Positions 11,750-23,049 of a stretch of DNA of 64,000 nt are shown piece by piece (the stretch's first letter is position 1; every line of letters starts with the position of its first letter). A program made the translations under genes and the position numbers. Location of the stretch: assembly GCF_021730395.1 (NCBI RefSeq), contig NC_069369.1, positions 65,685,501 through 65,749,500 of the forward strand, written 5' to 3'. The notes under the pieces were generated by a model that had not been told where the DNA came from, searched no databases, and was given only the letters and a program-made list of their open reading frames with translations. This DNA comes from Mercenaria mercenaria. Lineage: Eukaryota > Mollusca > Bivalvia > Venerida > Veneridae.

Positions 11750-13460
11750 TATATTCCTGTTGCATGTCATTCTTAGACACTAAAAAATGGCATATAGCTC
11801 TTAATGAACACCTGATACCCACAGGGCAAAATCAGCATTGTTTGAAATAAAAAAAAATTTCATGCAAAATGCCAGCGCCCTAGACCACTCAGTCACAAAG
11901 AGTATGTAAAATACAATGTCGATAAGAAAATATGTCCCGAAAGAAAATCAAACAGAAACCATTTTAGTCAGTCATACCAGTATATTAGCCCAATTTATTC
12001 ACGGAAGCTAAGATAGATATCATTAATCCAGCGGAGGCATATTATCAATCGGCGAACTAGTCAATTTAGGTTTTGAGATGTACCCTGAGGTTATATTAAG
12101 CGCGCTCCGCCCATTAGCTATATATAGGTTTGCGCATGCGCATATGACCGCCTGTCCACTTTTTTCATGGGTCCACTTATTTCACCCCACAACGTCTCAA
12201 CTTTTTGGTAAAACAAGATAAAAATAAAAGTCAGTTTCATTACTATTTTTTCTCCTTTTGTCCATCATACGTCTCTCATTGTTACTGCCGAAAATAAAAG
12301 TTTAATGGTTGGTAGAGTCATTTGATTAAAGTCTGACTGTGAAACGGCGGCCAACTTGAATAAAAATTATATGTGGAATTAAATTGAAAAATGCACGTTT
12401 AAAGACAGCAATCCTTGTTATGTGTCTGCAGAGATAAATGTATTGTACACATGACTCGACTTAAGCCACAGACTTAAAGGGATGCCAATGCACCAAATAC
12501 CAATAGTCTTACACCCGTGATTCATGCGGAGAAGTTGTGAGTTAGAAAATGACATAAGAACAAACACACTGATACAGATTTTAAGATATAATCATATATA
12601 TATATACTGGTATTTTACATGATTTAACCGTAAAAATTTGCGTCACGTGAAACATGTAACGTATTTAAATAATTTAGACAAATGCCGACTACCACCATTC
12701 AACAGTAAACCAGGGCCTGAAAAATACAGAGTTAAGTCACGTGTTCAGAATTGAACTATATCAAATAGTTGGAGTTCTAGATGATTAAACACATGTTTTG
12801 AGCGGTTTAATCGTATAAGAATTTAGTGGCACTAATTATTAAGCCATGCTACATCTTATTTTGTCTCAAACTTTTATTTATTTATGAATTAGATATCATC
12901 AAATATAAAGCAAGAAAAGAAAATAATTGTTTGGTTTAATATATCTTTTGCAATATCTGCAAACAGCAAAATACATGTATCTGATTTTGTTTTGGCATTT
13001 TGAGATATCGTTTATCGTTTCCATATCAGACGACCATCCACTATCACAATGAAGAGAGTTGATGAATGATGATTTTTTTTTCGGCATTTCATGATTATTT
13101 TTTAGATGATGACAAATCATGGTGATAATGGTAATGATTGTTTTGATAGATGCATCGATGGATACATTTTCATTCATTGTCACAGTGGAGGCGGTCGATA
13201 TGGGGAGACGTTTTGGCTATACGTATCGAGACTTTTTATTTCTTTTCTTTTTATATAACTGAAACAAAGATTGATTTTCATAATTATGTATGTATTAACT
13301 TAGGCCATTTCCATGTTAATATTTTTGATGTTTCATTTTAACGAGAACATTTTTGAACACAATTCTATATGGTCTTACTTATGCAGCATGGGCAGTAATT
13401 AGTCTAGAAAACTTTGAAACGATTTCTGTTTGCATTAAATATTTTGATTATTTTTTATCA
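11750..13460. other. intergenic DNA with no gene seen
   Basis: AT-rich and apparently unique. Only short unsupported frames are present, and I found no domain, splice pair or repeat border worth naming apart from the satellite trace near 12150-12185 and a (ta)n run near 12590. Confidence 0.5.
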
Positions 13461-13567
13461 ATTTATTATTATGATTCTTATTTCTATGATAATGCACTTT
13501 CTGTCACGTGACTGACAAAATTTCAATAGGCCTACTGTTTGGAGGTGGCAGTCTTTCGGCATAAAAT

Positions 13568-13893
13568 TTAAAATAGGCGGATGTCGACGTCATTCACGTC
13601 GACTTGGTTCTGGTGGGCGTTTCCGTCATTGTCAATTGTTGATCGCGGATCACTAAACCTCACGCTCTTTTTCTTTTTCTTTGACTTTGAGAACAATCTT
13701 CGGATAAAACCAAAACATCCGGGTGTCTTTGTATCGTCTGCTTTCTGAAATTCAATTATTTCGTTATTCTTATTATTTATTTCAGGCTTTTGGATCTTCT
13801 TCCCTAATATCTTCATTTTTCTGATCTCGTTCCGCCAGGAAAATGTTTGTTTATGGATGAGAGAAGATTTATTTCGAGTTGGCAAATAAATAA
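13568..13893 (-). CDS. possible last exon of an unknown lysine-rich protein gene
   Basis: Minus-strand frame of about 105 residues ending at 13568. It has no ATG at its 5' end, but a good acceptor (cttttaaattctag, cut after 13894) precedes it. It carries a basic segment FSKSKKKKKSVRFSD and an acidic C-terminus. The KxVRF core resembles PP1-docking RVxF motifs, which is only a suggestion. An AATAAA on the minus strand lies near 13468. Codon content looks more protein-like than the surrounding DNA, but I recognise no family. It may be a later exon of the gene starting at 15973. However, splicing from the donor at 15610 directly to this acceptor would be out of frame, so either another exon or another acceptor is needed. 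Confidence 0.4.
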
Positions 13894-13994
13894 CTAGAAT
13901 TTAAAAGTAACAGTGATAATAAAACAGGGTCCTATAACTGGTTGTTGTTATGTTTGATCCGACGAAATCCAGGTATCACCGAAGCATATATATG

Positions 13995-15130
13995 ATTAAC
14001 TATATAGCAAGAGTAAGGCCCGCCTATTTGCTGATGATACCATAGTATAATTAACAATCAGCTCAGAGGCCGACGCACAGACCCTACAAAAGACCTTTAC
14101 AAACTAGAAGAGTGGAAGCGAGACTGGGCTATTGAGTTTAATCATGACAATAGTGAGGTCCTTCAAATAACCAGGAAAAAACAACCGGTAATATTCTATA
14201 ATATACCTTGCACAACACAACACTCAAAACAACTGACTCTGCAAAATACCTAGACTGGCATCAGTCGTTAGAGTCATTGAATGTAAAGCACCTGGCCATA
14301 AAATCAATCCTCTCTGATACCACTTTCTAAAAATTTACATTATCTCTTGCCTCTGTCTCGAGATGAGCCTAGAGAGAAAATGTTTTTCTGAGAAAATAAT
14401 TTAGTGTCAGTGTGAAGAAATTAATATTATTACAGACTATTTGATCTCAATAGACTTTGTAAGTCTACAAAATACCTTGGGGTTACCATTTCAAAAGATT
14501 TAAACTGGACACAGCATATAGATAACATCACCTCCAAACCAAACAATTCACTTAGATTTATTAAACGTAACATCAAAACGACAAACAAAAAGGTTATTAA
14601 GGAGGCTGCCTACACAACTTATGTCAGACTCCAGGTGGAATATTGTTCAATTGTATGGCATCCCTGGCAGAAACATCTTGCTAGTAAGTTATAAGGTAGA
14701 AAGTGTACAGATAGCTGCGGCCAGGTATGTAACAATTATGATTTCACGAGCGGTGTTACTCAGATGTATAGAACTACACTGGAAAACATTATATCAAAGA
14801 AGGGTCTATAACTCAGAAATATTCCTTAATAAAAAACAACACCAGCTAGTTTTTGTTGATCATGATCAGCTGACCCCCACTAGAAACCTGAATTTCCTCA
14901 TACCAAAATCTCGAACACAGTACCATCTCAGCTCTTTCTTCCCTAGAACTTTCCGCTACTGGAATACTCTCCCAGGTCACATCCAAGCTAGTCCAAGCCT
15001 CAATATCTTTACAGAGGGGCTGGCGACGGTCAGTCTCTAGTGCATTATCTGCATTTTAATATTAATTTTGCACTCTTCTTTTTATCTTATTATCTTTTAA
15101 CTAATGCACTTAACTATTTTATTTTAGACC
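13995..15130 (+). mobile_element. jockey-like LINE remnant, RT C-terminal half
   Basis: The order of LINE ORF2 motifs is visible across several frames: a FADDT-type RT core near 14015-14040, a trace of LEEW, KYLGVTISKDLNWTQHI at about 14474-14525, LRFIKRN, then YTTYVRLQVEYCSIVWHPWQ, and near the end FFPRTFRYWNTLPGHI. The copy is dead, with several frame breaks. The word caaaatacct occurs both at about 14248 and about 14469, with about 200 unrelated bases between, so a small insertion or a join of two fragments lies there. The insertion sits between two minus-strand frames, possibly inside an intron. Confidence 0.8.
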
Positions 15131-15211
15131 AACACTGTTTCCCTGACTAGCACCTCCCAGGCATAATCTTTGTTGAGTGTTGGGGAGTAACCCGTAGAAG
15201 TAGAAGTAGCT

Positions 15212-15215
15212 TTTA

Positions 15216-15256
<41 letters not shown>

Positions 15257-15375
15257 GAAGAAGAAGAAGAAGAAGAAGAAAAAGGAGAAGAAGAAGAAGG
15301 ACAAGAAGAAGAAAAAGTAGAAACAGAAGAAGAAGATGATGATGATGATGAAAAAGAAGTGGAGGAGGTGGATGA
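15212..15375 (+). repeat. (aat)n-(aag)n-(gat)n microsatellite
   Basis: Trinucleotide runs: aat from about 15214, then aag and then gat. It follows the 3' untranslated stretch of the LINE at 13995-15130 and is probably that element's microsatellite tail, later expanded. Frames made of poly-Ser, poly-Phe or poly-Leu across it are artefacts. Confidence 0.85.
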
Positions 15376-15610
15376 GGAGGGAGGAAGAATAGTAATAATG
15401 ATGACGCTAACGATATTCAAAGAAGGTATCGCAACTTTTCTAAAATCATATTACAAAGCATATTTAAAATCTTAAACAACAGCAAAAGAACCTCTGAACA
15501 TACAAAAGCATCAACATAGAATTAAAACTATTTATGCTATATGAAATAATGTCTTATTTCTGATTCTTACTCGAATTATATTCAAAATTAAATCTTGTAT
15601 ATGGACTTAC

Positions 15611-15973
15611 TTTTCTCTCTTTCTTCATTTTCTTTTCCTTTTCCTTTTCCCTTTTCTTTTCCTCCTTCATCTCATTCTCTATCGCAAGGAGAGCTTTGAA
15701 TTCTTGAGCTGCTAGTCGGGCCATGAAAAACTGCGTTATTTTATTATAATTTTCTATTTCTTTTGCCGCATTTTTATTTCTGTTTTTTTCTTTAGCACGT
15801 CTATTTTCCTCAAAGAAGCATGGAAAATGGATCTTTTTTGGTCCCTGTAATTCCTTGCGAGCCTTTTTCGATGCACGAACCGATTTACGGTCATTATATT
15901 TGTGGTTTCCTTTTTTGTCGAAGAATGGAGGAAAATGTATTTTTTTCATGTCCGGAGGATTCCTGCCAACCAT
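15611..15973 (-). CDS. possible first coding exon of an unknown lysine-rich protein gene
   Basis: Minus-strand frame starting at an ATG in a strong context (aaaaatgg) at 15973. A strong donor, gtaagt, begins at 15610, so the exon would be 121 codons and end in phase 0. It contains two copies of KKIHFPxFF (about residues 10-18 and 46-54), about 30 basic residues around them, and then a highly charged Lys/Glu helix. I recognise no family. The repeated KKIHFPxFF looks like a short linear motif. Upstream on the minus strand are several TGACG or CGTCA half-sites. It may splice to the frame at 13568-13893. The gene call rests on the ATG context, the donor and the repeated motif. Confidence 0.42.
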
Positions 15974-16009
15974 TTTTGCTGCGATGAAATATCCGCTGTC
16001 GTCAAGTTA

Positions 16010-16062
16010 CTTTTTGACGTATACTTACTGTGACGTTATCAATTGCGTCATTGACGTCGCTC
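16010..16062 (-). promoter_or_regulatory. cluster of CRE/ATF-like half-sites upstream of the 15973 start
   Basis: Within about 50 bp lie ttgacgta, tgacgtta (16031-16038), tgcgtca and tgacgtcg (16052-16059), all CREB/ATF-type half-sites. They sit just upstream of the candidate minus-strand start codon at 15973. A regulatory role is inference. Confidence 0.3.
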
Positions 16063-16194
16063 TAAAGGCCTTATGGGAACATTTATGCTACCGTAATAAT
16101 AACCATCATAAAGTAATTAACGTCATTCAAAATGTATTATTGATCTTGAAAATACTTTCTTAATGGAATTTCTAATTTTTGCTGATATAACGGA

Positions 16195-16560
16195 AATGAC
16201 GCGACAATCTCGGGGCTAGCAAATATCGCGAAAAGCTAAGGATTTGACTACATTCATCGGAAATATCGCTGCAAGCTCAGAGTTTTGACTTCATATATTA
16301 AAAATACCGCTAACACCTTACAGTTTTGACTACATATATCGCAATTATCGCGATTTCAGGGGTTTTACCACATATATCGAACGTATCGCTAGCACCTCGG
16401 GGTTTTGACTGCATATATCGCAAATATAGCAAAATTTCAAGGATATACATGTATAGCTTGACTACATATATCGAAAATATCGCGAGAACCGCGAGTTTTT
16501 TTACTGTTTATGCAAGCAAGGGTTTAGACTACATATATCGCGACAAGCTCTAGATTATGT
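16195..16560. repeat. degenerate minisatellite with atatatcg core
   Basis: About seven imperfect units of roughly 37-53 bp, each with gttttgactacatatatcgc or a close variant (for example near 16324, 16361, 16404, 16457 and 16509) followed by a second atcgcg word. It is non-coding. Confidence 0.7.
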
Positions 16561-19180
16561 CCACTTTCAAATCTCTTATAATTGTCTGAGTTGGAAATAC
16601 GAATTTTCAAGTTCTGTAAGTCAGTATCATATCAAGACATGAAGGATATTGCAATTTGCAGTTGCGGAAGTCTGTAGCTTTCTACACTGCGTTTAGTTTT
16701 TTTTATTATATTTTTTTTTATTTATTTTTTTAACAGGGAAAGTCAATCGGACTAGAATAAACTTGCAATGAATTCGAATGAAAAAAAAGAAAAAAAAACA
16801 AACAGAAAAAACGACAAAACATTATTCCTGTTTGTTTAATAAATACAGACTGTTTTATGACTTTTGATAACCATGAATAATGATAGTTGAAAAATAAAGT
16901 GTGCTTAAGTGGTCCATGAAAAAAATAGAATAAATAGTTATAAAATGCCCTGTTTTATGTTTTTTATTGAAATGCGAAAGTGCACGTGAATAACGCGCAC
17001 GCCAAGTTTGTCTGTTAATTTTTTCCCTGGAAAAAAAAAAGTGGCTATTAATTTATAATGGCCAGGGCTAGCACCGAGTCCATTATAGAAATTTAGCAGG
17101 GTAAGGGTTAAGACATTTCCAGCAATATGGTTTATGTCGGCGCAACCTTCTGTTTTTGTTGTTGTTGTTTCTACTGTTGTTTGTTTTTTTTTTGTTCCAA
17201 AATCCTCTTGTTGTTCCGAAAATACATATCAATTAATACATACCTGGATCCATGGAACAACTCTTGAATGATAGAATAACCACAAAATTTGATGCATACC
17301 TAGATCCATAAAAAGGCTGTCTAGAACGTAGCTATCTTTCGTTATCCTGAGCTGCCTTATGTTGGGTGACAAACAGAAAGTTGCTATGTCCTGGGACAAA
17401 TTATATACAACTTGTCATGGGCGGAGTCGTTAGCCTTAAGTCTAGGAGGGCCCGAACTTGTGCATGCTGCGAACTTATGTCTACGAGATTTTAAGAAAAT
17501 ACGCCTTAGTTTTTAATTACCCTCACCCAACTGAGCTCGCGTGCCTTCGTTTATTATAATCCCGCCGTGAAGTAGCGGAGTTTGTGCGTTCGTGCAGTTA
17601 TATATAGGTTCTTGTCCCTGGTATAACTTGCCCATGCATTGTCAGATTTTCAAATTATTTCGGGTACAAATGATCAGCATGGATAGAATGTTTGTTGCGA
17701 TCATGATCCATGTTGCTATATCCAAGATGAATGTCATAGCTTTGAACTTAGATTTGTTTTGTTATTTTGCTGTAATATATACGTTTGTGTCCGGATCATA
17801 ACTCGCTTTAGTCAGATTTCCAAATACTTTGGTACAAATATCATATTACGCATATTACTGCAAAAGACTCAAATTTTGGCACTCTGTAGAATGGTTTTGA
17901 TGAATATTATGTTTGTTTGTTGGATTCAGAGCGCCTGTTTTCAACATTATTTAGGTAATAGAGTTTAGGGCATTTAATCTTACCATTGATCCTATAACGG
18001 ACCAGTCCAAGAGGATGATGAGGATTTTGATGATGATGATGATGATAATGATGATAAAAATGTCAAAAATATTAAAGTCAGTACAACAGTATCTTTATGT
18101 TAGTAACAGACAACTTCCCAGCTGAAAACAGCAGCGATAGGCGAAAATCGCAACAGATACGAGTAGATATCACCCGGTCTCGAACGTGTATCCCTCGACA
18201 CTCTAGGCGATGGTTAGTTCCTCCCATTAATATTAACTGAAATTATACCCTGGCTCATATACGAGTTTACACTCATACAAACGTTTACGGGTAACGCACC
18301 GATACACGTAAAGTCTTAACTGGGTGGATGAGAGACACAATATTTCTGGAAATTCCGGCCCTGACTGGGAATTCAACATGCTCCGCTGGTTTCGTAATCT
18401 GCAAAACTATCCACTGCACCACCCTTACCGATGAAAATACTTGTGCCGTTCCTACAGAGATACAAAATAAGAGTATTTCCATACGAATGCAGACACCAGG
18501 CCAGGCAAGAAAACTGTCTTAGTAAATATAATCCAATAAAGTTCACGTCAGGGTTTTGAATAGGAATATTTCATGTGATGTATCCATTGCCGTCAGATTA
18601 AGTTTTTTTTTTGTTTGTTTGTTTGCTTTTTGTTATGTTCAAAGCAATGCGAATTGACAAAGATAAACGAAACGAAAACGAAAAACCTATCTTGCAGCGA
18701 ACCCGCGCACGTCGACGACATCAGGATCATAACAATAACATTGAGCAGTCTTCGAATAGTCAAGCTAGTCACTATTTAAAAGTATACATAAATGTATATA
18801 CACCCGGTGTTCTACGAAAACAAGCTTTTACAATACTTTCTATGTTATATTAGTTGAGACTGCATTGATCTTGTTTCTAGTGCATTTTCTTTGTTGTTGA
18901 AGCGATACAACCAGCGATTTGCCGATTATAAAAGTAAAACAGGGATTGCATATGGTGTGCATCTTTCCCTTTAATCATACATGTTCATATAATTATTCAT
19001 GCATTCAGTAAAAATGAAACCGCGAACGACAAGAAGAAGAAGTAAAAATGAAATCTTACAAACCAAAACCGATATGGGAAATTTATAAGTGTACCACGCT
19101 ACTATGAACAGACCAGTCATGATAACGGTATTCTTTTCAAGTTTAATTGCCAGATAACGAGCCAGTATCAAGATATTAAC
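16561..19180. other. gene-poor intergenic DNA
   Basis: No credible gene. It contains homopolymer and low-complexity tracts (16700-16810, 17020-17040, 17150-17190), a short gatgat run at 18010-18055, and bivalve-repeat-like text near 17540-17900 (words such as tccggatcataactcgct). Short frames such as those at 17592 and 18611 have no domain or splice support. Confidence 0.5.
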
Positions 19181-19184
19181 CTGG

Positions 19185-19832
19185 TCGGAAATATCCCTCT
19201 AATCAACAAGAGGGTAGTCATGGCCCACTATCGCTAACATGAGTAATACTACACTAAACATGTTATTAAATCTGCGTTTTTGCCATTTCAGGGGCCATAA
19301 CTCTAAGACAAATAGCATGATGTGGCTACTCTTAGAGGGGAAAAAGCAAGATATTACTGATATATAATTTCAAATAAGGGGCCATAACTCCAGGACAAAT
19401 GGTGCTGTATAGCTGCTTTTTCGCAAGGAACCGTGATGATATATGAGCCGCGCCATGAGAAAACCAACATAGTGGGTTTGCGACCAGCATGGATCCAGAC
19501 CAGCCTGCGCATCCGCGCAGTCTGGTCAGGATCCATGCTGTTCGCTATCAGTTTCTTCAATTGCAATAGGCTTTGAAAGCGGACAGCATGGATCCTGACC
19601 AGACTGCGCGGATGCGCAGGCTGGTCTGGATCCATGCTGGTCGCAAACACACTATGTTGATTTTCTCATGGCACGGCTCATATAATCATATGCCAAACCT
19701 GAAGGAAATGAACATGTTGAAAATTTTCACCCAAACTGGGCGACCAGCTTTAAAATTGGTAATGAGTTCCGAGAATATGGCATTAGTAGCATTATCAGCA
19801 GGAACGAAAACTTAGAGGGTCATTCAATAAAT
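19185..19832. repeat. dispersed repeat (ggggccataactc family), split by a foldback element
   Basis: Stretches at 19185-19444 and 19680-19832 read like one dispersed repeat, with aggggccataactcta and aggggccataactccaggac words. A foldback element at 19445-19679 has split it. This is non-coding, and the family name is not assigned. Confidence 0.5.
19445..19679 (+). mobile_element. foldback element, copy A (four modules, complete)
   Basis: A 235-bp near-palindrome starting gagccgcgccatgagaaaac and ending with its complement. It is flanked by ATAT on both sides, a 4-bp target duplication. The element has four alternating copies of a module of about 30 bp (gcgaccagcatggatccaga and so on), so each arm is also a hairpin. 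The asymmetric centre (ttgcaataggctttgaaagc) sets orientation. It has no coding capacity and must be moved by an unseen transposase. Other copies lie at 19833, 28724, 43114, 45519, 47674 and 52853. Confidence 0.92.
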
Positions 19833-20014
19833 GAGCCGCGCCATGAGAAAACCAACATAGTGCGTTTGCGACCAGCATGGATCCAGACCAGCCAGCGCAT
19901 CCGCGCAGTCTGGTCAGGATCCATGCTGTTCGCTAACGGTTTCTCTGATTGCTATAGGCTTTGAAAGCGAACAGCATGGATCCTGACCATGTTGGTTTTC
20001 TCATGGCGCGACTC
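19833..20014 (+). mobile_element. foldback element, copy B (fourth module lost)
   Basis: Same family as copy A, flanked by AAAT on both sides. The right arm jumps from ggatcctgaccat straight to gttggttttctcatgg, losing one module. It lies only 154 bp from copy A, inside or beside the same dispersed repeat. Confidence 0.9.
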
Positions 20015-20033
20015 AAATGATGAATTGCCTAAT

Positions 20034-20060
20034 TGATCGCGGCCGATGAGGCCGCGATCA
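20034..20060. repeat. short perfect hairpin
   Basis: Arms tgatcgcggcc and ggccgcgatca pair perfectly over 11 bp around a 5-base loop. It is GC-rich in an AT-rich setting. No T-run follows and no function is evident. Confidence 0.6.
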
Positions 20061-20966
20061 TTTTGAATAGGACAAGTATATACGTGCTGGGGAAAATATT
20101 TCATGATGGACCTGTGAATTCTTTACTTGTGGGTGAAACAGGTCTCATAAGCGTAAATACGACTAGCTTCTATTGGTTATAAAACATACCGTACGATTTG
20201 TTGTGAATTAAATGTTGTTGTACTTTTAGTAGTTCAACCGCCACCCTTGTTTAAGAGCAACATTTAAAAAACACGTTTTTTTCATCCTCAAGTAATAAGT
20301 AAGTAGACTTGCCCAGTTTAATCAATCTAATCGCATACATAGAGCGCTTACTTCACCCGATTTACATTCGGAACATTTTCACGCGTTTCGGGCTTTATCG
20401 TATGTTTAACATGGGATTTTTGAACCGTCCAAAGATGTTGGAAATGTTTGTCTCATTGTTTATTTTTTTTAATAAAAATGTTACTGCTTTCATTTTCTAC
20501 CATTTTTTTTTCCACCCTTGCCTGAAAAAACAGTAATGAGTTTGTACACTGTTCAGACAATTGTGCTCTGTTGAAATAAAAGAAACTAAGAATTTTACCT
20601 TCAAGAAAGCTTGATTTTATCATTTTTCCCAAATTTAACAGGTTAGTCCATAAAACTGCCCCAGAATGCAAAAAATGAAGTGCTAAATTTCAAAATTTCC
20701 AGCGGGGGGGGGGGGGGGGGGGGGGCAGGAAACCCTCTGAGAAAATTGGCTGTGTCCGTGCATGGTCACTATACCTGTCCAGTACTGGACATTATGGTAA
20801 ACGCTTCTTTCCTGCACAAATGACAATTTCGCAACTTCTGTCCGGTTTGTACAGATTTCTGGCCGCGATAAACCCATTTGACTTGTTATCTTAATGGAAC
20901 TAATCTAACTCTTATACATCACATTGCGTGGACTTTCCATTGGTATATTTTTCGCACTATGTCCAC
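20061..20966. other. intergenic DNA with a poly-G run
   Basis: No gene seen. A 22-base G run lies at 20704-20725. At about 20757-20790 the phrase actatacctgtcc continues into the perfect palindrome tgtccagtactggaca; the same opening phrase is found in the hairpin at 25148-25245. Confidence 0.5.
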
Positions 20967-22158
20967 CCCAGTAAACACCTGACGTCGTACCGACGTTGGT
21001 TAGACGTTGGTTTTTGGTCTCGACGTCGGCGACCTGAATCCAACGTCTAACCAACGTCATATCTACGACGTCTAATAGACGTCAGACTTAGACGTCTAGA
21101 AGACGTTGGAATTAGGTTGGATAGAAAGTCTGATAAATGTTTTTAGTTATAAAACTAACTGGTATAATTTTGCTAGTATAGTTTAAAGATATTTACTTGT
21201 TTTCATAAAGGCCTGGACATGCGCTTATTAATAATAGTTCATTCTCACAACAAACATTATATTAATTATGTTACAATATCGCATGAGATTGTCTATTTTC
21301 GGAGACGGATTTTTTCACGAACTTTAAACTGTTCAAGATAAAAATGCATTCTATACACATATATAAATTATTCTAAATTCACACAGATCTTCTCTTCTAC
21401 ACATGTTGTCTATTAGTCACACATTCGCGAGATAAGCCTGCATCGGTTTCCACAGTCTTCCTGTAATTTGATATTTATTGGGATAAGATAGAGCAAGTTT
21501 ATAAATACTTTACACAAAGGGACGGATCCGCAACGTGAGTAACAGATTTTAAACATTATACTTATTTTAAAAGTTATACTGATATATATTCCGTATTTTT
21601 TTTTTTAAAAAATGACTTATTTTTGTTTGTTACTTTAAAAAAGCAATTTCATTTAATTACATTTTACGAAGTTATAGAATATTTTTTTCATAGAATTTAA
21701 AATATTACATATTTGTTTGGCACGTATGAATTATGCTCTTAGTAATAGCACTAGTATATTTGTATATGTTAAATAATGAAACTGTCAAATTTTATACATT
21801 TCAGGTGGAAATGTTGGCGGAGTTGAAGAATCATGCAAAAATGACGAAACTTGAAAGTTTCAATTACTGCATTACTTTTTGGACTATTGTATTAGACTTA
21901 CGTCGCCGTAATATGAAATAAAGATGATAAAATACATGTGTTGATTATTTGTTTGATTGCAAATTACGTTGAAAATTTGGTCAGATTTTGGTTGAAAAGT
22001 GGTTAGATTTAGGTTGGAAAATGGTCGGATTGCGACGTCTAGCCAACGTCAGGATCCGACGTCTAAACGGTTTGCAAATCCAACCAAAATCCAACGTTAA
22101 TCCGACGTCGGGGTCCGACGTCTATACGACGTCTAACCGACGTCAAATGCCTACTGGG
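20967..22158. mobile_element. 1.2-kb DNA element with terminal inverted repeats and subterminal gacgtc repeats
   Basis: The left end CCCAGTAAACACCTGACGTC and the complement of the right end CCCAGTAGGCATTTGACGTC agree at 16 of 20 positions. Both termini carry many short gacgtcta, gacgttgg and ccaacgtc words, as in subterminal transposase-binding repeats. The interior (about 21130-22000) is AT-rich with no recognisable transposase, so this is a non-autonomous copy. The flanks share only AC, so the target duplication is 2 bp or eroded. Superfamily not assigned. Confidence 0.75.
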
Positions 22159-22424
22159 ACAGCTTGTATATTCTCACATCTAGTCAGAAATTAGAGATGA
22201 CTGATATTGCTTTATTAATTTTTGATAAAAAATCATCTTTTATCCTTTAACCGAAGTAATACAACAAAATGTTCAAAAATTATGACAATTTCTATACATT
22301 ACATTTTAAGGCGCACGTACATTACTAGACACATTTGCATTTCTACAGAAAAATGAATATCTCGGTAAAATATCCTGCAATTTAACTTTAAATGTTGTTA
22401 GAAGGACATAATACAACAAAATGA
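22159..22424. other. short spacer, nothing recognised
   Basis: AT-rich sequence between two elements. I see no gene or repeat border. Confidence 0.4.
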
Positions 22425-22813
22425 GTAAATATAAATTATTGTATTGGAAGGTTTTAACTGATCAAATGTAAGTATATATACTTTGATACTGCACTGTATA
22501 CAAACTAATTCCTTATAAATATACACGGCTACCCTAAGCACCCTTGATTTCTACAATGAAATAATCGATATGAATAATATCAGCCTAAGGTCAAACATCG
22601 CGGTCAAGTTGCGACTATAGTAGTCGCAACTTGACCGCGATGTTTGACCTTAGGCTGATATTATTCATATCGATTATTTCATTGTAGAAATCAAGGGTGC
22701 TTAGGGTAGCCGTGTATATTTATATGGAATTAGTTTGTTTACAGTGCAGTATCAAAGAATATAGAATTACATTTGATCAGTTAAAACTTTGCAATACAAT
22801 AATTTATATTTAC
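22425..22813. repeat. 389-bp near-perfect palindrome
   Basis: Two arms of 193 bp (22425-22617 and 22621-22813) around a 3-base centre align without gaps. I count 7 mismatches, all in the outer half; the inner 100 or more bases of the arms are identical. There is no coding potential. It could be a foldback transposon or a recent inverted duplication. The central phrase (ggtcaaacatcgcggtcaag) recurs in altered form just to the right at about 22909-22930. Confidence 0.93.
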
Positions 22814-22943
22814 ACAAATTTATATTGCCTTTTTCTCGTGCAGCTCGTGTTTTACGTACACTCCTTTTCAATAATAGGTTGTGCCTCGTTATGTATTATA
22901 ATGCAAAGGTCAACCATCGGGGTCAAGTTGCGTCTACGTAAAG

Positions 22944-23049
22944 GAGAAAAGCCGAAAACTGTCCATTATGTGAAAGAATGGACAAATCGAGGCGCAACGC
23001 GCCGAGATTGTCCATTCTTTCACATAATGGATAGTTTGAGGCTTTTCTC
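22944..23049. repeat. second hairpin, 106 bp
   Basis: Arms of about 50 bp with the shared inner word ttatgtgaaagaatggaca meet at gaggcgcaacgcgcc. It lies 130 bp from the 389-bp palindrome and is preceded by a relative of that palindrome's centre, so the two are probably related insertions. Confidence 0.85.

Noticed and set aside
15119-15420. Ser/Phe/Leu-rich minus-strand proteins
   Set aside because: They are translations of the trinucleotide microsatellite.
18150-18250. tRNA-like B box on the minus strand (gttcgagaccggg)
   Set aside because: A convincing A box and stem pairing are missing; too weak to list.
19354-19815. Frames over the foldback elements (also 28670, 43014, 43257, 45595) containing MDPDQTARMRRLVWIHAGRK
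   Set aside because: Translation of the palindromic module; the same text appears at every copy and on both strands.
20704-20725. Poly-G run (and the poly-C run at 51594-51624) as functional G-quadruplex sites
   Set aside because: Pure homopolymers of this length are as likely to be repeat tails or sequencing and assembly artefacts; nothing around them suggests a function.
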